Part shown: positions 34,506 through 46,600 of the stretch, in pieces
Layout: each line of letters starts with the position of its first letter
Numbering within the stretch: position 1 is the stretch's first letter
Assembly (NCBI RefSeq): GCF_023078275.1
Contig: NC_062971.1
Span: 7,068,001-7,132,000, forward strand
Reading direction: 5' to 3'
Length of the DNA stretch: 64,000 nucleotides
Source: Leguminivora glycinivorella
Lineage: Eukaryota > Arthropoda > Insecta > Lepidoptera > Tortricidae
Position numbers and translations under genes: made by a program
Notes under the pieces: generated by a model
What the model saw: only the letters and a program-made list of their open reading frames with translations
Database searches by the model: none
Told to the model about the DNA's origin: nothing

Positions 34506-34612
34506 ATCGCCACACTTGCTTTTTTAATTTTTCCCACTTGTATTTTAATGTAGGTACTATTCATGGCTATGTCTAGGCAATATAGGTAAACAAATAACAG
34601 GTTTGTCATTAA

Positions 34613-34618
34613 TTTATT
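34613..34618 (-). terminator. Gene B polyadenylation signal AATAAA
   Basis: AATAAA on the minus strand starts 7 nt after the stop codon. Gene A has the same hexamer 10 nt after its stop, so both genes seem to have very short 3' UTRs. Confidence 0.6.
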
Positions 34619-34625
34619 GTCAATT

Positions 34626-34693
34626 TTATTTGTCTCCTGCTGCAGCGTTTTCCTTCTTCGGGTTCGGATAAAAGTAGACCATCCCAGCAACAC
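34626..34693 (-). CDS. Gene B exon 10 (stop codon)
   Basis: 68 nt. Encodes VAGMVYFYPNPKKENAAAGD, K, then TAA at 34626-34628; the C-terminal tail is cytoplasmic. Nearly the same tail as gene A. Confidence 0.92.
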
Positions 34694-37600
34694 CTGGAAA
34701 ATAAACAATTACCTATGTTTGCTTTTTAGAATATACACACTTCAATAAAATAATTTCCCAAAAAATACGTTAACTGGCTAAACAAACATTAAATTTAAAT
34801 AGGTAGGTATGTAATTGGGCCTTTTTTTAGGGTTCCGTAGTCAACTAGGAACCGTTATAGTTTCGCCATGTCTGTCTGTCCGTCCGTCCGTCCGTCCATC
34901 CGTCCGCGGATAATCTCAGTAACCGTTAACACTAGAAAGCTGAAATTTGGTACCAATTTGTATATCAATCACGCCGACAAAGTGCAAAAATAAAAAATGG
35001 AAAAAAATGTTTTATTAGGGTACCCCCCCTACATGTAAAGTGGGGGCTGATATTTTTTTTCATTCCAATCCCAACATGTGATATATTGTTGGATAGGTAT
35101 TTAAAAATGAATAAGGGTTTACTAAGATCGTTTTTTGATAATATTAATATTTTCGGAAATAATCGCGCCTAAAGGAAAAAAAAGTGCGTCCCCCCCCCTC
35201 TAACTTTTGAACCATATGTTTAAAAAATATGAAAAAAATCACAAAAGTAGAACTTTATAAAGACTTTCTAGGAAAATTGTTTTGAACTTCATAGGTTCAG
35301 TAGTTTTTGAGAAAAATACGGAAAACTACGGAACCCTACACTGAGCGTGGCCCGACACGCTCTTGGCCGGTTTTTTTGAAGTTGTCCACCCCACTTTATG
35401 TGGTTTCCACTCAGAATCGAGAGCTCTTTCAATCTTGATAGGAGAAAAAAGTGTCCTAAGGTTTTTCCCATTCCGTCACATTTTTTTCAATACAATTTGT
35501 ATGGAGGTAACGGAATGGAGGGTTTCAATAATGGTATGCTTGTAAATGTATGTAAATGGAAATCTTGGGATATTTTTTCTCGTATTAGGATCGAAAGACC
35601 TCGCGATTCTGGGTATGAATCGCGTAAAAAATAATCATGTTACAAAAAAAGTGGGATGGAAACTTTGAAAAAAAAAATGATTATATTAACACAATAAAAA
35701 AACCCGCAAGGGTGTTGAAATTGAAAATGTAAATCTGAAAGGTTTTTTATAAATAAATAAAAAAAAGTTTTCAAGATACGTGTACGATTTTATTTTTCCT
35801 ATAATATTCATTATAATAGCCATGTTTGGTGAAAATTTCATAAATTTATGTTGGTAAACTTCGGAGATAAGGTGGGGGGGGAACGGTTTTTTTTTACATT
35901 TTCCTTCAAAAAACATTTTTTTTCCACAACCAAAAAATTATAAAAAATAGTTTTGATATGTTCAATTTGAGTTCTTTCTAACGATACCCCACTTGACCTA
36001 GTTACTTGAAATTTTCAGTTTGCCCCCCTTTCATTTTGGCCATTTTCTATCATTTATATTAATTAATTAAAAAAAAAAGACTTTTAACTTGTAGAGGTTC
36101 ACAATGTTTATAACTATTCCAAATTTCATATCGATAGCATAAGTAGTTCTCGAGATATTTAACAATGTGACAGACGGACAGACAGACGGACAGAGTCGCA
36201 CCATACGGAACCCTAATGATAGACTATAGTCATTGAAATGCCAGATAATTAATTAACTTTTTTAGATAATAGATAGAAATATCGATAATATATTTGAACT
36301 CTATGGGCATAGACTCGAATTTGGCACAATAAATAATTGTCTTCTGTAGTATTTGACAAAAAAAAACAATATTTACATATTTTGGGTATTAAAGACTACG
36401 TATTTTCAATTAACAATGCGTACATGTAATTTTTTTGCCACCGAAAACGTTATCAGCTATTGTAGTGACGTCATCGAATAGGAACTTACTTCAGACAAAA
36501 CAATCACTGACGTATGAACCATATGCCTCATACTTTAAAGTCAGAAAAGGCTGTTTTCGAGTAGAATGACCTGATGCACAGATAATGCAATGACTATCTT
36601 GTTTTCGCCTGATTACATAAAAGTATACTTTAAAAAATATTTTTTGCTGTTTTAGGTCATAATAAAATATGGTAATATTTTATTTCGTTTAATTGGACAG
36701 TACTCAATCATATAAGACAGACTTTAAAAAGGGTCAAGTAGCCTATTGTCAAGGCGATGAAACTGGTTTCTAACTAAAGATACTTACATAATGTTATAAT
36801 AGATAATGTCATGAATGGAAACATGCAGCCCCTTTGCAACATCACGGGGAAAAGAACGCTCCCCACTAGAGATCCAACTCTTCCCAACATTATGTTTAAC
36901 GTCAACGCTAATGCTCTGGAAATTAGAAATAAACATTCAATCATAAATATTATTGATGATCACTGTTTGAAAAACCTAGTAGCGAGTCGGACTCGCGCAC
37001 TGAGACAAGGGTGTACAAAGTTTTAAAAAAAATTATATAACTAACAATTTACTGTTTTTTTTTTGCAATTATTCTTCACCTGTGCTATAAGACATTCCTT
37101 CTATTCGTGCCAGTATAGGAGGTATACTGGCACGAATAGAAGGAATGTCTTATAGCCAGAGATCGGATTTTTGTGCGTCATCTCATACTAAAAGTCGTTA
37201 AAATGACGTAAGTCACTAAGAATGTCGCAAATCCGTCCGATCTCTGCTTATAGCACAGGTGAAGAATAATTGCAAAAAAAAAAAACAGTAAATTGTTAGT
37301 TATATCAATTTATTTTTTTAAAGTCGGTCAAAAAATAAATTGTATTATCCTCTAAAAACAAATGAATAATTTTAATAGAAAGGGAATATTATTTTCAATG
37401 TCTGCTATCATTCAGTCTATAATTCGGTGTAAACGGGTGAATCAACTTTCTGTTGCATTTTATTGCCATGGTTACGGTCCCCTGAGTTACACTGGCTCTA
37501 TGCAAAATTATGCTACTGAAATTATGCAATCATGCATGTAGGCCATGTTTGTGGCAAATTAAGGAAAGGGCTTGTTAACACCAGAAAAATATATGTTTGC

Positions 37601-40600
37601 ATAGTTTAAGTAGGTAGCATAATTTTGCATAAAACCAGCGTAACTCAGGAGAACGTAACCAATAACAGGCAAGAAAATGTTGATTCACCCAAACAACATA
37701 CCTTACACTCGTAGGCACCACTCTCATCAACACCGTGTTTTGTATACTCAGCGCACACTGCATTAACGCACACGTTCCTGCTATCAATAATCCAATGGAT
37801 AACGGGGAGCTTGTCCAGTATAGAGCAGCTGAGCACGTGGCACAGGCTACGAACACAACGAACATCAGAGGTTTCTGGCCTATGTGATCCACCAGTGCTG
37901 TGCTGATGAGGATAAAGGCCAGAGATTGCACTCCGAGGATCATCCCGTTGATATATGTATCAGGACCAGCGGGATGCTGTGGAACGAAACAAATTATTTA
38001 TCTACACCTAGTCCATCTCCTAGGCCTTACAGAAAACTAGCGTCGCGAAGTGTGCCATGTGGCTCATACCGTGACACCTAGCTGAGTAAGGACCATTTAG
38101 CGCAACTCATAATGATGTGTACTTAATTAGTTTTAGTTTAAAATAGTTATAAGTATGTATTTTGTGCCAATAAATGCTTTTTCTTTCTTTTCAAGTCCAG
38201 TAAGTTCCTAGACGGCTCACGAGATAACCTCCATATGAGATGTTGATTCGACGATCATTGTGCCGATTATTACAATGATTTTATGAATATATATAGTTTC
38301 AGCGAAAGGTCTCATAGCGAAGAGTCTCGACCAACATTTTGAGAGACTTTTGCTAGATGGCTGAATCAAGGGTCAGATGCAAAAGGCGGTGATCTTGAAT
38401 ACCGCGCTGATAGAACGACGGTTCCTCTCTTTGCAGCCCTAACTAACCACCGGCAGCTTGATGGGCGCTGCCCCGCTGCTGTCGGCACCCAAGGTTAGGT
38501 TTTTATAACGTGTTTATATATTTTTAAATTATTGTGTCATTTTATATTTTACTTTCATATACAATACATATTGTAAAAAGTGTAACCATAGATTTAAAAG
38601 GAATAAAGAGAATAATATCAAGTATTATTTAGGAAAAATCCCCGTGTGTCCCGTGTGGTGACGGGTTAAGAATGTCACCACCCCCTTTCTTCCCGTGGGT
38701 GTTGTAGAAGGCGACTGTGGGGATATGGGTTAAATTGTAGCGTAGGCGAGAGGCTGGCAACCTGTCACTGCAATGTCACAGTTTCATTTTCTTTCAACCC
38801 CTTATTTGCCAAGAGTGGCACTGAAACTTGAGTGGTTTCATGTGCTCTGCCTACCCCTTCATGGGATACAGGCGTGATTGTATGTATGTGTATGTATGTA
38901 TTTCGGAAAAACACTTACAGGTACACAGATATCTGTAACGCTGTTGGTCGCCGCAGCCAGCGATACGTTCTTGGCCAGCTCGCTCGTGTAGCCGTCGATC
39001 ATGACGCAGAAACGATCAGTGTCCCCGCCATGTCTGTATTGGTAATTTTCTATAATTGTCGAAATTTGAGGGAACCAAAGCCTTAGCGCGGAGTACCTGT
39101 ATATAAAAAGTTTAGGTTTATATCCTGTTTCTTAATTCGTGCAATTTTAATATTGTCTTCGGTTACCGCGATAGTTATTTATGAAATAAAACTATGGAAA
39201 CGGATTATACCGCGTATAATGAATTTACAATTCATCCCGACGTTTCGAACACTTTACAGCATTCGTGGTCAACGGGTAACACCCAACCACCACTAATGCT
39301 GTAAAGTGTTTGAAACGTCGGGATAAATTGTAAATTCATTTACGCGATGTAATCCGTTTCCACAGTTTTATTTCGTGCATTTTTTTTAAATTATTTATAT
39401 AATATTTTCTTAAACTTACGCAAGTAAATTTACAAAGTACGAGCTTCCGAATAACAAAAGTATAAAAACCAATGGTTTCTTGAACAACTCCTTTGATTGA
39501 AATAACGCGTTAGACATTTTTTTCTTGATGCTAATTTTTTCTGGTGTAAAATGCACTCCAGAAGCGTTGAACGATTTAATCTGTAAAAATAGGAATAAAA
39601 ATTGGTGGATAATTGAGTAATTGAAATCAAATATCTTCCCTCTTGTCTGCATAAGTAATTAGGTAAGGTACTTAATTACCTAAGTGTCCACAGACAGACT
39701 TGCGTCGTACGCATCGCATTCAGTATTCTTTGTACATATAGAAAGTCACACAAGTGTGTCCACCGATACGATACGGACAAATAGACACCTAGCATAACCA
39801 CGAACGTAATATGACGTCCGAATCGTGGGCCAAAATACACCGTGTTTTTTTTTTGTTTTCCAATAAATTCGACACGCAGTTAGGTTCATCATCAGGAACC
39901 ACCCTGTATATCGTGTTTTGTTACATTGGAAAAAAAATGTTTTTTTCGTTTTCATGTCATAATAAATAATCTTATCTGAACTATCCATGAAACAAAAAAA
40001 ATATCATTAAGTAGGTAGATAATTAATAATTATATTATTAGAAAAAGGTATTTTTAGAAAACAACTTAAAAATACATACATACATACATACAATCACGCC
40101 TGTATCCCATAAAGGGGTAGGCAGAACACACGAAACCACTAAAGCTTCAGTGTCACTCTTGGCAAATAATGCTTGGCAACTTAAAAATACTTACTGGAAA
40201 AGTGTCTTTTGACTGTCTACTGTTTTCATGATAAATTCTTTTAATGACTTCCAAAGCTTTCGATTCTTTGCCTAATGTTAGTAGAAATTTCGGGCTTTCT
40301 GGTAAATGTATATACAATAACATCGCTATTAAACTAGTGATGCCAGTTGAGTAAAGATATATGTTCCATGGGTGGAATTCTGGAAAAGATCAAAATGATT
40401 AGGTAAATTTGTTCGTCTCCTCATAATCATTTCAAGAGTTAATCTCTTGTCGATGGAGTATTTTCCAGCTTTTTTATCCTGTGCCAGCTCTTTAACTCTT
40501 TGATACGACACATTGTTCGTCTATGTAAGGTAAAAGTACCAGTGTGTAGTGTAGACCACCCTTCTGCAATTTATTGATAATAACTTAAAATCGAAAGTGG

Positions 40601-43600
40601 CTTCTACTAGTAAACTATCGAGCACTCAACTGGTATTTGCCTAACGCGTCTAACCAAAGGATGAAAGGCTCATATCTAAGTCGAGATAGATTGGCGTTCG
40701 AACCCAGTGAGACATATCCGAAGTTGAATGAGGCCTTCAACCGAGATGTACGTAAGGTACAGCGGGGCAAATGTAACTGGTCCTTTTTTTTAATATTTTA
40801 CAATATTTGCATTATTAAATAGAGTGTTCACCGGTTATGTATGGTAGGTGTTCTGTGGATACATGTAGAACTCATCAACATCATATTGTGATCATGGAAA
40901 AAATGGACTAGTTACAATTGTCCCCCAGTCGAGGTTTGCCCCGCTGTACCTTATCAAATTTTTTAATACCGTTGGCCATTTTTTTATCTAATTGTGTATA
41001 GAAAATTAATAATGATAATGACGAACAAATACTTAAATATAATTCTATAGAAGGCATACTTAACTAAGTATGAGTATATTTCTTGTGATGATAATTTTCC
41101 TAAGGCCACTTTCAGAAAACTCTCACTGAACACATCTTACCAAGGTATCCTTTAATGATGACGAAGTGCCATGGAGTCATCAGCATTCCCCAGGCCACTA
41201 ATGCGCAAAGGATAAGCGATAACGACATAAAAGAAGAGTACACCAATAGCACTCTGTCTCGTACGCCTTTGTGGGTGCATTCTGTCACCATGACAGCTGT
41301 CGCGCTGTATGTGAAGCTTAAACTGAAAAATTACAAACATAAAGACAATAAGGTTGTAGGTTTTTAGGGTTCCGTAGTCAACTAGGAACCCTTATAGTTT
41401 CGCCATGTCTGTCTGTCCGTCCGTCCGTCCGTCCGTCCGCGGATAATCTTAGTAACCGTTAGCACTAGAAAGCTGAAATTTGGTACCAATATGTATATCA
41501 ATCACGCCAACAAAGTGCAAAAATAAAAAATGGAAAAAATGTTTTATTAGGGTCCCCCTACATGTAAAGTGGGGCTGATATTTTTTTTCATTCCAACCCC
41601 AACGTGTGATATATTGTTAGTATAGGTATTTAAAAATGAATAAGCGTTTACTCAGATCGTTTTTTGATAATATTAATATTTTCGGAAATAATCACTCCTA
41701 AAGGAAAAAAAAGTGCGCCCCCCCTCTAACTTTTGAACCGGATATGTTTTAAAAATATGAAAAAAATCACAAAAGTAGAACTTTATAAAGACTTTCTAGG
41801 AAAATTGTTTTGAACTTGATAGGTTTAGTAGTTTTTGAGAATAATACGGAAAACTACGGAACCCTACACTGAGCGTGGCCCGACACGCTCTTGGCCGGTT
41901 TTTATATTAAATCTTATGGAGTCAAAATTAGTGCCGACATATTTTTTTTTATACTACGTCGGTGGCAAACAAGTATACGGCCCGCCTGATGTAAAGCGGT
42001 CACCGTAACCTATGGACGCCTGCAACTCAAACAGTGTCACATGCGCGTTGCCACCCCATTAGAAACATATCCATAAGATTACTCGTATTTGTGACAATCA
42101 AATTAGTCTGAAAAGTGGCAACGTCGTAATGTCATCCCATTTTCTCACACATATTGATTAGAAAGGGATGACACAATGTTGCCACTTTTTAATTTTATAG
42201 ATTTTTGGTCAGACTGTAGGTACATTGACAGTAACATTACTTTCTAAAGACGCAGACTCATTTTTGAAGAGTTTTTGGGGGCTTGATTAATTATATTATA
42301 ATTCAAATTAAAAGTTTAAATATTGTATTACGGTCAACCGGGGTGGCTTTAAAACGCAGGGGCGACTTTGAAAATCTAGTTTTAAAGTCATACTGTAAGT
42401 AAATTCGCGATTTTCTATGGTACATTTACATGAATAAATTGATCTAACTAGTTAAATGAAACAGTTTCAGTAAATAATGAATAATGTTAATTTTAAAGCC
42501 GCTCAAATACCATCAAAGTAACCCCAAAATTCATAAAGTCACCCCGGTTGACGGTATTTTAAAAGGAACTCAGGACTTGAAGGTTAAGCAATTCTATCAA
42601 AAATGATCAAGATAAAGCAGAAGAAACAAACAAACACAGTATACATGTTAAGCCTCTTTGTTTACTACAAACCCTGTGAGTGTCTATGACTTTGTCACTT
42701 TTGTTTACGTATAGGGACATTTTCAGAATTTGGGGTCACAAAAAATAACTCACTGTCAATTTTGTGACGATAATTAAGCATTAAATTTCTATAAAAATAT
42801 TGTTTTTGTGTAAATTACATATACTTTATATGCGATAGAATGTCAAAGGCTTTATTCAACAAATAATTGGAAAATAAACTCTCAAATGTTGTTTATCTTT
42901 TCAGGTAAGAGTTGTAGTCTTTCCCATCACGGAACAATGGTGTTCCGGACCTTTGGGAGGCGTGCGCGGGGCCGAAGCCAACACGTAGAGGCCCTTTTGA
43001 CACTTTAATGAAATGTAAGGGGTACACCGAGCGGATGCTGCCCTTACCCGTATCATGGGACACACGCAGAGGCAGCACCCGCCAGGGTGTAAGGACTATT
43101 TGAGAGTTAATGGAATCTAAAATGAACTGGGCTATTTTGATGAAAGTGATGGACTAAATACTGGGCTATGGATAAAAAACCGGACGCCTGCCTAATAAAA
43201 TGGTATACAATTTTATTTCCGGCAGACGGTGACTCGTCCCCACAAGATGGGCCCCCACAAAAAGCGACATTCAAGATGGCTCAAGGGCAACACTGGTGTG
43301 AGAACTCAAGGGTGTCGAGAGGTGTACACCGCTTTCTGCCCAGTGGCCGTTAAGCCACTGTACCAACTCGCGTCTTATGCAAATTTTCACTTCCACCCCT
43401 GGGGCATGTAGCCCTAACGACCCCACTCTGGACGGCCAGCCAAGGCAAGCCAGAGGTAGAGAGTACTGTCCCACCCACCCGCCTTACGGGTAACAGAAGA
43501 GAGTTGTAGTTATTATTAACTTATATTAGAATAAAATATATCATTACTTTAATTTATCTTTTCAGAGAAACGATTCTCGCGACGGAATAACATTTATTAT

Positions 43601-46600
43601 AATATAAAACAACGTTTGTACTGCAATTGAATAACCATGGAATAATTATATATTTGCAACGTGTGTGTATTCCGTATAATTTCTTAAGACTAGTTATCTG
43701 TCTTTTAAATTAACATTTAATATGAATAAGTGCCAGTTAACGTCAAAACTAGAGATAAGGTCATTACTGTTTGACCGGTAAGAGGGTTATGAGAGTAATG
43801 ACTAATAAAAGTAATTCGATATTTAGATAAAATATATAAATCAACCAAAACTAGAGCTAATCTGATTTCTTACCAATAAAGAAAAATAATTACGATTTAG
43901 ACATATTATATTATGTAGGTATAATTAGAATCAATCATATCTTTATTTGTGAGTGTGCACGGGAAAACGTCCCACTTTATCGATTGCTATAAAGCCGCTT
44001 TGTTAGTTTATTCATATAAAGATGTACTATTAAATCTCACCTTAATGGCAACCGACAAAGTGGGACGTTTTACTAAACACACTCACATTTTAACTAATTT
44101 AATTACCGAAGTATGTAACAAATCTATTTTTTTTCTGGCTTCGCCACCAGTGTGCTTGATCGTTTTTTGTTTAGTGTGTGGTATCTATTTCAATTTATAA
44201 TTTAATTACTTTACAGATATTATTAGTACCTAGGTACTTAATACATTGCTTTATGATATGAACTGCTAGCTTAACTCAAGATAAAAATTTGATCTCATGT
44301 AAGATATACCTACATATTATAACTACTCATAAGATGAGGATGTCATCTCGCGTTGTGTGATAGGCTGATAGGAGTGATAGGGCACAACGCTACGAAATTG
44401 GAACAACAAATCGGATCTAAGTAGGTAATAAGCTGTGAGTGACTATGATAGTGTTCAGTACTCACAATATGCCATCTAGAAGTTTCCCAAGCAACAGCAT
44501 CCAGTAATTTTGGCTCGTGCCTTCGAGAAGCGCGCATGCCAAAATCCCGGCGTGCCCCCAAACAAGGAATAATTTTCTCCCGAACGCATCCGTTATGAAT
44601 CCGGTGAACGGGGCTGCCGCCACTTGTCCTGTAAAAAAAGTTTTTTTTTACACTACGTCAGTGGCAAACATACGGTCTGCCTGATGGAAAGCGGTCACCG
44701 TAACCTATGGACGTCTGCAATTCAAGGAGTGTCACATCCGCGTTGCCGACCCATTAGAATCTTAGATTGTATGAAATAAATGTAAATATCACATCTGGCC
44801 ACTTTTGAAGTGTCATGTCTACCCCGTTTGGGAATACAGGCGTATGTTGTGTCGCTACGACTCCATTTCAGTGGTGAACTTAACTACTTAAAGATATATT
44901 GACAGACTGGAGAATTAGTATCTTCAACTAAATAAGCAGGAACGGAACACATAATAAATAAAAGGGCGATTCTCAGAGATGACGTTCGGTGCCTGATTTC
45001 GGTGCTGATTTTTATTTTCTACTTTTTTGATAAGTCAGTCTATTTACTAAAATCTAGCCTAAATATAAAAAATATTGGTGGTGGAGGCCTCCATTAGAAC
45101 CTTATAGTTTGTAAGAAATCTGACATTTTAAAATCACCGAAATTATGTATGGGCACTGTAATCAATTGGCACCACCGAATTCAATTTTTTACACATTATT
45201 CCACATTTTCATCTTTATGTATAACTTATTATTCAATTGATTGATATTTTTCATTTTAATTCGATGACAGGTGATGTAAAAAGGCTCATAATCGCGCAAT
45301 TTTACTAATTTTGACATGTTAATAGACTAGTCATTATCGAGTAATGAATTTTGTACCCATAGTATGGCTTAATTTGCTTACAAACATAGTTTTATGTTTT
45401 TACAAAGTATATCCTACTATTTAAGTATTAAATGTTAGAAAATAATGCACAATAAACTAGTTTACAACGTGGCAATCGAAGTCGGTGGTCACTTTTTTTG
45501 ATATCGGTGGTAAAAAAATCCACCGAAACCACGGAAATCAGCTCCACTGATATCAAATTTTATCGCTTTTTTGGAGATAACTGCAATAGCATGCATGATA
45601 CAGAGGAGATGTCATAATGACGTAATAACATACGTTCAAGGATTTATTAGTACCTTACATAACGACAAATGCACTAAAACTGTGGGAGTAAATTGAACCA
45701 CCGAATCTTAAAAAACATGGGACCAAACCCACCGAATGACTGAGAAACCTTTAAAAAGTCCCCTTTATAAAACGGTACTGCATCTCCTCTACACTGGATG
45801 GTTAAAACATAGTTAAAACTTACTATATTTGTGCCACTATGTCCCTGATCTACTAATTTGTAAGAGTACTGTCTTGTTTAGCAAATGACACCGAAATCAG
45901 TCACTAGCCCGAGACACATCGTAAATTTGTCTTTACTCGATGAGTTTAGCTAACATATTATTTTTATATAGAAAATATGATAGGTAAACTAATACTTTAT
46001 GCGTGAATATCTATAACAACTGCGATCAACAACTCCATCTTGAGTTATGATTTTTTGTTTTGCAAATTCTGGGTGCGGGACACGTCCACCGAAGGTCATT
46101 TTTCGCATTTAATATTTTATTACTTATATTATACAAATAATAAATAAATAATTTTATAGTGTACCAAACAGAACAGAGGCTAAAGATTATACCTGAATTA
46201 ATTCAGATTTTTAGAACAGTCCGTTCTGACGTTTTTTGCCCCGGACACGTAAAAACGCGCCTCCTGAGAACTGCCCAAAATCACTCTAAGACCAAATTAA
46301 ATTATTTCATAGGAAATATTTTAATTTGTGTTTTTTTTTAGAGTGTCCAATGCTGGATTCGAACCAGCGTACTCCGTTATAGCCACGGATGCCTGAACCA
46401 CTGGGCCAACTGGTCACGGCGGCAAGGGTCGAAATTTTCAAGTATATGTTAGCTTCATATAATTATTGACACATTATTTTACATACGTTTGTACTTTTAT
46501 AACAATTTAATTTAATTAATAGTAAATGTAATTATTGAAACGGGTCTGTAGTCGATAACATCAACCAATGACAGCACCACCGGATCACCGGCGATGCTCT

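Noticed and set aside
46343..46425. Possible functional tRNA gene
   Set aside because: A and B boxes are good but the acceptor stem does not form; read as a SINE head or pseudogene.
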